Of a stretch of 64,000 nt of DNA, positions 28,934 to 36,733 are shown in pieces. The notes beneath the pieces were generated by a model. The model was not told where the DNA came from. It saw only the letters and a list, made by a program, of their open reading frames with translations, and searched no databases. Position numbers and translations under genes: made by a program. This DNA comes from Gammaproteobacteria bacterium. GTDB taxonomy: Bacteria; Pseudomonadota; Gammaproteobacteria; Ga0077536. The stretch lies in assembly GCA_021773835.1 (NCBI GenBank), contig JAJFJQ010000031.1:62001-126000 (forward strand). Reading direction: 5' to 3'. How positions within the stretch are numbered: position 1 is the stretch's first letter; every line of letters begins with the position of its first letter.

Positions 28934-29845
28934 ATGGCGACTAAAAAGACCGGGACGCGTGAAGATATTGAGATCAATGCCGACGGAGAGACGATCCGTG
29001 GTTGGCTATTCAAACCGGCAGGGAAGGTGGAAAAGACCCCGTGTATCGTGATGGGCAACGGATTCTCCGCCGTCAAAGAAATGGGCATGGTGGATTTCGC
29101 GGAGCGTTTTACCGCCGCCGGTATGGCGGCAATTGCCTTCGATTTCCGTAATCTGGGGGAGAGCGATGGCAGCCCACGGCAAGAGCTCGATCCGGCTAAA
29201 CAAATCGAAGACTTACGCCATGCGATCACGTTTGCCACGATGCAGCCATCAATTGATCGCGATCGGATCGGCTTGTGGGGAACAAGCTATTCCGGTGGTC
29301 ATAGTCTGGTGATTGGCGGAACGGATCGACGCATTCGATGTGTCGTAGTGCAGATGCCAACCATCAGTGGACATTGGAGCGGCCTGCGGCGATTACCGAT
29401 GGATATGATCCCCGGGGTCACGGCTGCATTGGCCGACGATCGGATCAAGCGCATGCGTGGCGAAAGCTCAACCATGCGGCCGATCATCGGCGAACCCGAT
29501 GAGCATCCCATCTATGCCGCCGGTGAGGTGCGTGAATTTTTCGATAAGTATGCTGTTCAAATTCCGACGTGGGGCAACGAGGTGACCTTGCGCTCGCTTG
29601 AGTACGCGCGCGCCTATGAGCCGGGTGCCTACATTGAGTTCATCAGCCCAACCCCGCTATTAATGATTGTCGGGCTCAAGGACACCTTAACGTGTTACGA
29701 CTTACAATTAGAAGCCTTCAATCGTGCGCTTGAACCAAAGAAATTAGTGATGTTGGAGGGCGGCCATTTCACTTGTTACGATGATGAGTTTGAGACGGCA
29801 GCTAGTGCGGCGGTTGATTGGTTTAAGGCGCATCTTTTTGGGTAA
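28934..29845 (+). CDS. Alpha/beta hydrolase, dienelactone/acyl-peptidase type
   Basis: A 303-residue cytoplasmic alpha/beta hydrolase. The nucleophile elbow is GTSYSGGHS, a NGFSAVKEMGM oxyanion-like turn precedes it, and the catalytic histidine is in LEGGHFTCYDD near the end. The acidic residue should be in IVGLKDTLT. GGAGAG precedes the ATG. It is the last gene of the hydantoinase operon before an inverted repeat element. In the Rut pathway a similar hydrolase (RutD) removes a carbamoyl product, which is a tempting analogy but unproven. Confidence 0.87.
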   Translation: MATKKTGTREDIEINADGETIRGWLFKPAGKVEKTPCIVMGNGFSAVKEMGMVDFAERFTAAGMAAIAFDFRNLGESDGSPRQELDPAKQIEDLRHAITFATMQPSIDRDRIGLWGTSYSGGHSLVIGGTDRRIRCVVVQMPTISGHWSGLRRLPMDMIPGVTAALADDRIKRMRGESSTMRPIIGEPDEHPIYAAGEVREFFDKYAVQIPTWGNEVTLRSLEYARAYEPGAYIEFISPTPLLMIVGLKDTLTCYDLQLEAFNRALEPKKLVMLEGGHFTCYDDEFETAASAAVDWFKAHLFG

Positions 29846-29861
29846 TCCAAATATTTATGGA

Positions 29862-29950
29862 ACCACGGAGAATACGAAGGGCACGGAGATTAAAGTACCA
29901 AAAACATTAGTAATACATATTTTCTCCGTGTCCTTCGTGTTGTCCGTGGT
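29862..29950. repeat. Inverted-repeat element with 28-base arms
   Basis: The arms at 29862-29889 and 29923-29950 pair with 3 mismatches (ACCACGGA..ACGAAGG..CACGGAGA pattern), separated by 33 AT-rich bases. It lies in the 192-base gap after the alpha/beta hydrolase. The motif ACCACGGAG..CACGGAG is a common dispersed intergenic element in many bacteria. It could fold as a long hairpin and end transcription of the hydantoinase operon. Confidence 0.65.
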
Positions 29951-30037
29951 CAATTTAGTTTTAGTTAAGGCTTCGCTAAGTAACGACTCAATACTTGCAC
30001 AGCGCGACCACGGTGTGTCTTACGGAGGTACATTGAG

Positions 30038-30574
30038 ATGAGCCAAGAACTGCTGGAAAATCCGGTTACCGGCGAGACCATGCTGATCCTGGAATCAACC
30101 GCCGATACCTTTAAGATCGAGTACGCGTTGCGCGCGCACGGCGAGATCCCATTGGAGCACTATCACCCGAATGTAGAGCAGAAGATTGCCGTTAGCTCTG
30201 GCGAAATGCACGTTACGATCAATGGCGAGCACCAGGTGATAAAGGCTGGTGAGTCGTATAGCGCACCGCCGAGTGCGCTGCATTTTCAATGGAATCCGTG
30301 TGACGAGGAGGCCATCGCGACAGAAACGTACACCCCTGCCGGCCGCAACCATGATTTTTTTCGTACGCTGTTTGGTCTAGCGCGTGATGGCCACACTGAT
30401 GATCACGGCATGCCATCGTTGCTGGTGCGCGCTGCGATATTCACGGAATTTAGAGACACCATTAGACCTGCTGCCGCCGGTCTCCGTTTTGTTATCGCCG
30501 CGCTCGCGCCACTGAGTGCGCTGTTGGGCTATCGACGACTCATCAAAACCTATGCGCGACCACAGGTTAGCTGA
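30038..30574 (+). CDS. Cupin-domain protein with C-terminal hydrophobic segment
   Basis: A 178-residue protein whose first 110 residues form a small cupin: EHYHPNVEQKIAV supplies two metal histidines and a glutamate-type position, followed by GEMHVTINGEHQVIKAGE and APPSALHFQW. Cupins of this kind bind a metal and act as enzymes or sensors. The last 40 residues contain a hydrophobic stretch (LRFVIAALAPLSALLGY) that may attach it to the membrane. A GGAGGT precedes the ATG. Function is unknown; its place among catabolic genes suggests an isomerase, dioxygenase or regulator. Confidence 0.8.
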   Translation: MSQELLENPVTGETMLILESTADTFKIEYALRAHGEIPLEHYHPNVEQKIAVSSGEMHVTINGEHQVIKAGESYSAPPSALHFQWNPCDEEAIATETYTPAGRNHDFFRTLFGLARDGHTDDHGMPSLLVRAAIFTEFRDTIRPAAAGLRFVIAALAPLSALLGYRRLIKTYARPQVS

Positions 30575-30613
30575 TATACGAAAAACTGTTACCTTAGAAA
30601 TTGTTGATATCCG

Positions 30614-31222
30614 ATGAACACAATTACCTATCGTCCAATGGTCGTAGCCGACATCGACATGGTGCCGCTTGGTTGTCAGGGGCCGCGTGACGCGATAGCG
30701 GAACGCATAGACGACCTCGGTGCCGCGGCGATCCTTGCCTTTGATGGCGACCAACACGTCGCGCAGCTGCAGTTCCGACGTTACGATCCCCATTTGCGCT
30801 CTCCAGATGGTTTATGGGACCCCCTGTACTGGGGCGACTTCGGCGACTACGCGCCATCGCTCCCAGGCGATACGCTGTCGGTGTTTTGTTATCACGTAGG
30901 CCAACTCGAAGATTCCGAGGCTCGCGATGCGAAATACCAAGGACATGGCATCGGACTCGCGCTATTAGATCATTTTCTAAATTGGGCGAGCGATGCGGGT
31001 TTTGTATCAGTTACCGCCAAATGCACGCCATCGCCGCGGTCGGTTATGTCGTTTATGGGTGGTCAACCGGCCGAAGCCTATAGTGAACGCGGGTTCGAGC
31101 TCACCGCAAGCTGGGTCGACACGCAGTTAGGCGAAGTGATCCGGCAAAAGGGGCTTGTGCCAGAAGGCGTAGACCTGGACGAAGCGGCACGAGTCGGGTG
31201 TTGCGTTAAATCGCTTCGTTAA
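30614..31222 (+). CDS. GNAT-family N-acetyltransferase
   Basis: A 202-residue protein with the acetyl-CoA-binding motif A of the GNAT fold: KYQGHGIGLALLDHFLNWA contains the QxxGxG pattern, followed by the beta strand GFVSVTAKCT. N-terminal part MVVADIDMVPLGCQGPRD and WGDFGDYAPSLPGDTLSVF are typical of a subgroup with unknown substrates. It would transfer an acetyl group from acetyl-CoA to an amine. It is 39 bases from the cupin gene and probably co-transcribed with it. Confidence 0.82.
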   Translation: MNTITYRPMVVADIDMVPLGCQGPRDAIAERIDDLGAAAILAFDGDQHVAQLQFRRYDPHLRSPDGLWDPLYWGDFGDYAPSLPGDTLSVFCYHVGQLEDSEARDAKYQGHGIGLALLDHFLNWASDAGFVSVTAKCTPSPRSVMSFMGGQPAEAYSERGFELTASWVDTQLGEVIRQKGLVPEGVDLDEAARVGCCVKSLR

Positions 31223-31248
31223 CCACGCAGAGCGCAAAAATCCGAGAA

Positions 31249-31289
31249 GGATCCTAATAAAATGTTCTGTTTAATAGCTATTAGAATCC
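31249..31289. terminator. Hairpin between convergent genes (GNAT and RidA)
   Basis: GGATCCTAATA (31249-31259) pairs with TATTAGAATCC (31279-31289) with one wobble across a 19-base loop. It sits between the GNAT stop and the end of the opposing RidA gene. The sequence around it (AACCACG..CGTGGTT at 31221-31297) resembles the inverted element at 29862-29950, so it may be a decayed copy acting as a terminator. Confidence 0.45.
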
Positions 31290-31354
31290 GTGGTTTTCGT
31301 GGTTGTACATTTTTCTCGGCGTAATCGAGTTCTGCATTCATTGCCGGCAGCACA

Positions 31355-31804
31355 TTAACCCGGCAAAATCGCCATCCCCTCAATCTCGAGCAAGTGATCC
31401 GGCCACGCCACCCGCACCACTTCAACGCAGGTCGTCGATGGGTAGGGGCTGTTAAAAAATTCTCCACCGAAATCCCTTAGGCTAGCGAGTCCTTCTTCCA
31501 TGTATCCGGCAACAAAATAGTAGCGGATCTGCACGATGTCATCAGTGGTGCAGCCAGCCTCCTCGCAGATGTTTCGAACATTGATCAGGGCTTGGCGTAC
31601 TTGCGCATGCATATCCGTCGCAACGGTTTTTCCTTCGGTTGTCGTCGGTGTCTGTCCTGAAATAAACAAGAAATTCCCATGCATTACTGCTTGCTCCCAA
31701 CCTGAATTTTCAGGCGGAACCTTGGGCAGTTCGCGAGAGTGATAAAGATTGAAGTAGTCTTCCGGCTTCCAAACGCTTGCTGGATTAAGTGATCGTTTTT
31801 TCAT
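31355..31804 (-). CDS. RidA/YjgF-family protein (single domain)
   Basis: A 149-residue RidA protein. I set the start at the ATG at 31804 (MKKRSLNPASVWKPEDYF), which follows GGAGAG; the frame stays open further but that part has no RidA character. Motifs are NFLFISGQTPTTTEG, DMHAQVRQALINVRNICEE and VEVVRVAWPDHLLEIEG. The usual catalytic arginine position reads STTCVEV instead of ARSCVEV, so canonical imine deaminase activity is doubtful. In RutC, another RidA relative, the reaction is on an aminoacrylate-type intermediate. It shares the minus strand with the deacetylase-like gene 64 bases upstream. Confidence 0.88.
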   Translation of the reverse strand: MKKRSLNPASVWKPEDYFNLYHSRELPKVPPENSGWEQAVMHGNFLFISGQTPTTTEGKTVATDMHAQVRQALINVRNICEEAGCTTDDIVQIRYYFVAGYMEEGLASLRDFGGEFFNSPYPSTTCVEVVRVAWPDHLLEIEGMAILPG

Positions 31805-31868
31805 TGTTGTCTCTCCGATTTTAACAACGAGATAACAGCGACACCCATGGTGTCTATGGCGCAGTGAA

Positions 31869-32759
31869 TCATGCGGGTAGCGGTTGTTGCTGCAAATACC
31901 AGTCCAGGATCTGCTCACCGTCCCAACACACAACCCCAGGTTGGGCGAGGATGTGCTCAAAGGTTTCACGCACGTAGCGAAACCGGTGTGCTGCACCTGA
32001 TAGGTACGGGTGCATGGCCAATGCCATGATGCGTACCGAATCGGCGCTCTCTGCGTATAGCGTATCGAATGCGTCAATCGCGCGTACCTTAAAGGCGTCG
32101 GAACGCTGATGCTGAATCGCCATCATCACGATGTCGTGGATTTCGAAATTGTAAGGTAGGGCGACAACGTGACCGTGTTTGGTTTGAATCGGCACCGGCT
32201 GATCGTCCAAGGCCCAATCGCCGATGTACTCGATACCTGCTGCCGCCAGGTGGTCGAGCGTGTCGAAAGTCTGGGTCAATCCCGGCCCGAACCAACCCCG
32301 CGGTTTCTTACCGCAGAACTTTGTAATGACGTCCATGGTTTTGGCAATACTCGCGGGTTGGTCGTCAATTTTATGCATTGGGACCTGCTCGTAAGCGTGG
32401 GCGTTAAATTCCCATCCTGCTTCAAGGCAGGCGGCGGCGACTTTTGGATAATCTTCGCAGACGCGTGCGTTCAACGTGACCGTCGGTCGAATGTCCAGCG
32501 CTTGGAGCATTGCTTTCAGACGCCAGAAGCCAACCCGCATACCGTATTCGTGCCAGGTCCAGTTCGGCACATCCGGCAGCAAAGGTTGCGCCTGCGGCGG
32601 TGGAATCACCGTGCGTGCCATCGCCCGTCCAATATCCCAGACTTCAAGGGCGAACACAGGCCACACGATCATGCGGGCGTTACCCGGCAAGCTTAACGGT
32701 TCACGTTCGGTGATTGCAGAGAATTCTATCCGCTGTGCAGGTGCCATCGGCTCAGCCAT
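31869..32759 (-). CDS. Deacetylase-fold (NodB/PuuE-like) protein with degenerate metal site
   Basis: The 296-residue protein follows the PuuE-like layout, but the metal-binding motifs are eroded. The first motif has no aspartate (MIVWPVFALEVW), and the zinc pair HxxxH reads HAYEQ, so the second histidine is lost. Motif 3 survives as RGWFGPGLTQTFDT. It may be a catalytically altered or inactive paralogue of the two intact deacetylases in this window. I prefer the ATG at 32759, which follows GAGGGGC, over the TTG at 32774. It is divergent from the monooxygenase at 33038 and upstream of the RidA gene. Confidence 0.8.
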   Translation of the reverse strand: MAEPMAPAQRIEFSAITEREPLSLPGNARMIVWPVFALEVWDIGRAMARTVIPPPQAQPLLPDVPNWTWHEYGMRVGFWRLKAMLQALDIRPTVTLNARVCEDYPKVAAACLEAGWEFNAHAYEQVPMHKIDDQPASIAKTMDVITKFCGKKPRGWFGPGLTQTFDTLDHLAAAGIEYIGDWALDDQPVPIQTKHGHVVALPYNFEIHDIVMMAIQHQRSDAFKVRAIDAFDTLYAESADSVRIMALAMHPYLSGAAHRFRYVRETFEHILAQPGVVCWDGEQILDWYLQQQPLPA

Positions 32760-33037
32760 CGGTTTGCCCCTCAAAATTTTATCGAACGATTTCTAACGTG
32801 ACGGATGTTGCATTGCGTGACCGGCGCGAAGCCAATCCGATTCTAAACCCAGTATAGAATATGCCGCCTCGGGTTTGGCCACTAGTGCGACCGTGGACTG
32901 AAAGATGTGATTCTGCGGGAATTTACCGGTTGATCTGCCAATTTGGGTACGTGATACTCGGACGCAGCGGGCGATAGCCATCGCCTCTCTCAACAGTCGA
33001 TTCAACAAGCCTACCCGAAGCGGTAAAGGAGACGAAG

Positions 33038-34042
33038 ATGAAGGTTGGATTCTCCATCCATATGCGCTATCCGAAGCAGTTCCGCACGAAATCATGGACC
33101 CAACTTTATCAGGATGAAATCGAGCTTGCCGTTCATGCCGAATCGCTTGGGTTTGATAGTTGCTGGGTCTATGAGCATCATTTTACAGAGCCGGAAGGAC
33201 ACTGCCCTTCACCGATGGCCGTGTGTGCCGCGCTTGCCGCACGCACCAAGCGCATGGAGATCGGACCGAATCTGATCATGCCCTTGCACGATCCGGTCTT
33301 CATTGCCGAGGAATCCGCGATCATCGATCTGATGTCTGGCGGCCGGTTTTGTCTTGGGCTGGTACAAGGTTACCGCGAAGTCGAATACGACGGCTGGGGG
33401 ATCCCGACCAGCGAGCGCGGCCCACGTATGACCGAGGCGGTCGATATCATCCGGAAATGTTGGGAAGGGGAGACGTTTAGTTACGACGGCAAGTTCTGGC
33501 AGTATAAGAACATCACCCAAGACCCACCGCCAGCGCATGATATCCCGATCCTCTATGGCGGACGCGCGCCGGCCGGTCTACGACGTGCGGCGCGAGATGG
33601 CGCCGGCATCTTATCTCAAGGCCCCGGAATGGATGCGCCGCAAATCTATGCGGATGAATGTCGCAAGCAAGGACTGGAACCCGGACAAGTGCGTCACTTG
33701 CGCTATTTCGTCGTATCCGAAGATCCCGAAAAATCGTGGAACGAGTTACGGCCGTACGCTGAGAACATGATGAAGATTTACGACAAGTGGTTCCAAAACT
33801 CGAAGGACCGAGGCGTAACGGATAAAACTGGGGACGAACTCAATGCAGATGATTTGCTTGGCGATGATCTCTACATCGTAGGCACCCCAGAACAGGCAAT
33901 CGAGCGAGTGAATAAACTTAAGGCCGCCTACCCAGACATCCATGAGCTATGGGGTTTGTGGCACTATCCTGGACTCTCGCATGAGAAGGTCGCCGACAGC
34001 ATGGAGTTATTTGCGAATAAGGTGATGCCGTTCATTCGCTAA
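33038..34042 (+). CDS. Luciferase-like (LLM) flavin-dependent monooxygenase
   Basis: A 334-residue LLM protein with the FMN-barrel signature: SCWVYEHHFTEPEGHCPSP, LIMPLHDPVFIAEESAIIDL, MSGGRFCLGLVQGYREVEY and IPILYGGRAPAGLRRAAR. GGAGACG precedes the ATG. It is followed after 25 bases by an isochorismatase-type hydrolase and then HyuB-HyuA, so the four genes form one operon. The monooxygenase-plus-isochorismatase order is the order of RutA and RutB, where ring oxidation and opening is followed by amide hydrolysis. The substrate is unknown. Confidence 0.9.
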   Translation: MKVGFSIHMRYPKQFRTKSWTQLYQDEIELAVHAESLGFDSCWVYEHHFTEPEGHCPSPMAVCAALAARTKRMEIGPNLIMPLHDPVFIAEESAIIDLMSGGRFCLGLVQGYREVEYDGWGIPTSERGPRMTEAVDIIRKCWEGETFSYDGKFWQYKNITQDPPPAHDIPILYGGRAPAGLRRAARDGAGILSQGPGMDAPQIYADECRKQGLEPGQVRHLRYFVVSEDPEKSWNELRPYAENMMKIYDKWFQNSKDRGVTDKTGDELNADDLLGDDLYIVGTPEQAIERVNKLKAAYPDIHELWGLWHYPGLSHEKVADSMELFANKVMPFIR

Positions 34043-34067
34043 CGGTGTGCCGTAGGAGGTGTGAACA

Positions 34068-34724
34068 ATGGCTAAAACTCAACCCTTTGCAGATCCAACG
34101 TGGTCATTGGTGCCGGGACACACAGCGCTGATCCTGATCGATTTGCAAAACGATGTGCTATCCAACGATGGTTGGTACGCCAAAAGTGGCGTCGATATTA
34201 ACCACATGCGCCGTGTGATAGAGCCGACGAAACGCATGTTAGATGCTGCTCGCGCGAAAGGCGTCCCAGTTATTTGGACGACCCATGGTCTACACAATGA
34301 GGTTGACGCCGGCGTCTTTTGGGACACGCGGCCATTCCTGCACGGTGGTGGCTTTCGTGTTGGGTCTTGGGGACATAGCATTTACGATGAGTTCGAGGTG
34401 TTGCCGGACGAGTGGTTAGTCGACAAGCGGCGCTTAAGCGCGTTTTATAACACCGAGATGGATACTATCCTGCGTGGGCTCGCCGCCGAGACAGTCGTTA
34501 TCACCGGGGTGCTAACCAATCAGTGCGTCGCTGGAACGATGAAAGATGCGATGTATCGAGATTACAAATCGATCCTGATCGAAGATTGTTGTGGCACTAC
34601 GCTACCAGAGCTGCATGAGCCGACGGTCATGATGGCGCGGGTTGGCTGGGGCGCAGTATGGGATCTGGACCGTCTATGCGAGGGATTGCGCAAACTGCCT
34701 GAACCAGCGACCCGAGTCGCTTAA
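34068..34724 (+). CDS. Isochorismatase-type amidohydrolase (RutB / N-carbamoylsarcosine-amidase-like)
   Basis: A 218-residue cysteine hydrolase with the Asp-Lys-Cys triad: LILIDLQNDVLSND, VDKRRLSAFYNTEMD and VVITGVLTNQCVAGTMKD. The fold is shared by RutB, N-carbamoylsarcosine amidohydrolase, biuret hydrolase and isochorismatase. Immediately upstream of HyuB-HyuA (15-base gap), N-carbamoyl hydrolysis after hydantoin opening is the best guess: N-methylhydantoin to N-carbamoylsarcosine to sarcosine. GGAGGT precedes the ATG. The fold is certain; the substrate is inferred. Confidence 0.9.
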   Translation: MAKTQPFADPTWSLVPGHTALILIDLQNDVLSNDGWYAKSGVDINHMRRVIEPTKRMLDAARAKGVPVIWTTHGLHNEVDAGVFWDTRPFLHGGGFRVGSWGHSIYDEFEVLPDEWLVDKRRLSAFYNTEMDTILRGLAAETVVITGVLTNQCVAGTMKDAMYRDYKSILIEDCCGTTLPELHEPTVMMARVGWGAVWDLDRLCEGLRKLPEPATRVA

Positions 34725-34739
34725 GCGAGCGCTGGCCGC

Positions 34740-36692
34740 ATGAGTACAACCAGCGACGCTGCCAATTCTGCCGCGCGCGAGGCGCTTGCCGCATCGGCAT
34801 CCGATAAACGCTCGAAGCTTGATCCAACCAGCTTTGCCGTCATCTACAACGCGCTTAACGCGGTTGTAAAAGAGATGTCACTGACCTTTGAGTATTCGGC
34901 GTGGTCATCGATCATCGCCGAAGCGCGGGATTTCTCTTGCGCGGTTTACGACGCCGGTAGCCCGCCAAACGCACTGTGCGTGCTCGATGGCTTGCCAATC
35001 CATGTAAACGCGCAACCTGTCGCGATTTCGGAGATCGCGAAGTTCTTCGGCACCGAAGAGATCCACGATGGCGACGTCATGCTCGTCAATAGCGCCTACT
35101 ACGGCAATACCCATATTGGTGACTTCGTTATTGCGACCCCCGTGTTCTATGAGGGTGAGCATTTGTTCTGGTCGGCGGCGACTGGACATCACATGGACGT
35201 CGGGTCTGCCTATCGCACCAGCGTGCCGGTATACGCCACAGACATCTGGAGTGAAGGCCTGCAGATCTCTCCGTTGAAGATTGCCGATCGCGGCGTGGTC
35301 CGCCGCGATGTCATGAATATGCTGCTTGAGAACGTGCGCTACCGTGATTTTATTTACGGCGATCTCATGTCTCAAATCGGATCGGTAAAGACCGGTAAAA
35401 AACGTTTGCTAGAGATGCTCGATGAATGGGACGCCGAAACGCTGAGAACGTTTTCTAGTGAAATTATCGACTATGCCGACCGCCGCACACGCGAAGAACT
35501 CGCGTCATGGCCGAATGGCACCTATTCCAGTGAGGCGTGGGTCGACTCCGATGGCTACGGGCGTGAGCACATTACAGTGCGCTGCAAGATGACGATCGAC
35601 GGTGATCAGGTGAAGGTCGACTTCGATGGCTCGGATCCCCAAGGTCGGGGTGGAATCAATGCTGGGTGGGCGACTTGCCGAAACTCCGTATCGACGGCAA
35701 TTCTAATGTGCATCGATCCAGACATCCCACACAACGAAGGGTGCCTGCAGCATATCGAAGTCAGTGCGCCGAAAGGAACGGTAGTAAACGCCGAATGGCC
35801 AGCGCCGACGGCAGCGGCGACGATTGTGCCTGCTGACACGATCACCGATGCCGTGTGGAAATGTTTAGCGCAAGCGATCCCGGGCAAAGCGGTGGCCGGC
35901 TGTGGTCACGTAACGCCGAACTGCGTGACCACCGGTATCGATCGGCGTGACCCCGAGGTCGAAAAACCGTTTGGTGTGATCCTGTTTAACGGGAGTTCGG
36001 GCGGCGGCGCATCGGCGGTGTGCGATGGCTGGCCATTTATGGTCACGCCGGGGACTGTCGGCGGTCTGTGCTTCGCGCCGATTGAGATCATCGAGATGCA
36101 TTTTCCGTTGGTCGTGCGTGAATACCAAGTACGGACTGATTCAATGGGCGCAGGTCGACACATCGGCGGACCTGGCCTAAATTTTATATTGACTCCACGC
36201 GGGACCGGCCAGATCGATAACTACGGTTACGGCGATGGTATGACGAATCCACCATTTGGCCTATATGGCGGTCTACCGGGAGACGGCGGCGCCTTGTATC
36301 GGGAAAACGCGGACGGCACAAAATTTGTGGTGAGCGCGTTGTCGTACTTTCGAGTTAGAGAGGGGGAGTTGTGGTGTGCCGTTGCAACCGGCGGAGGCGG
36401 TTATGGCGATCCGCTTGAACGTGATCCGTTGCGGGTTGCGGCGGATGCGCGGGACGAATTCATCAGCCTTGAAACTGCGACGGAAATTTATGGCGTCGTA
36501 TTCACAAAGGACTTTGTTCCCGACCCTGAGGCGACCAAGCAGCGACGCGCGATACTTAGTCGTGATCTAACCCTAGCATCGATTAACCCGTCGGTGCCGG
36601 GCGCCGCAACGTATTACCGGTCGCTCGTCGGACCGCATGACACCTACGAACTCAATCCGCGTCCGCCTGAAGACGCGGACGCGACCCTCTAG
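34740..36692 (+). CDS. hyuB: Hydantoinase/oxoprolinase subunit B (second copy)
   Basis: A 650-residue HyuB-family protein, longer than the first copy. The family motif NDPY..GGTHxxD is modified to VNSAYYGNTHIGDF, and the glycine-rich end GGGGYGDPLERDP is conserved. The N-terminus has an alanine-rich 30-residue extension. Its neighbours are the isochorismatase-type gene upstream and hyuA downstream, reversed compared with the first pair (A-B). It forms an ATP-dependent ring-opening complex with the next gene. The altered motif suggests a different substrate from the first pair. Confidence 0.9.
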   Translation: MSTTSDAANSAAREALAASASDKRSKLDPTSFAVIYNALNAVVKEMSLTFEYSAWSSIIAEARDFSCAVYDAGSPPNALCVLDGLPIHVNAQPVAISEIAKFFGTEEIHDGDVMLVNSAYYGNTHIGDFVIATPVFYEGEHLFWSAATGHHMDVGSAYRTSVPVYATDIWSEGLQISPLKIADRGVVRRDVMNMLLENVRYRDFIYGDLMSQIGSVKTGKKRLLEMLDEWDAETLRTFSSEIIDYADRRTREELASWPNGTYSSEAWVDSDGYGREHITVRCKMTIDGDQVKVDFDGSDPQGRGGINAGWATCRNSVSTAILMCIDPDIPHNEGCLQHIEVSAPKGTVVNAEWPAPTAAATIVPADTITDAVWKCLAQAIPGKAVAGCGHVTPNCVTTGIDRRDPEVEKPFGVILFNGSSGGGASAVCDGWPFMVTPGTVGGLCFAPIEIIEMHFPLVVREYQVRTDSMGAGRHIGGPGLNFILTPRGTGQIDNYGYGDGMTNPPFGLYGGLPGDGGALYRENADGTKFVVSALSYFRVREGELWCAVATGGGGYGDPLERDPLRVAADARDEFISLETATEIYGVVFTKDFVPDPEATKQRRAILSRDLTLASINPSVPGAATYYRSLVGPHDTYELNPRPPEDADATL

Positions 36693-36733
36693 CCCAGCCG
36701 GGCGCTTTTATCATCTGATCGGAATTAATCGTC

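Noticed and set aside
31805-32077. N-terminal extension of the RidA frame
   Set aside because: The extra residues show no RidA features and lie over the neighbouring deacetylase-like gene; the ATG at 31804 has its own GGAGAG.
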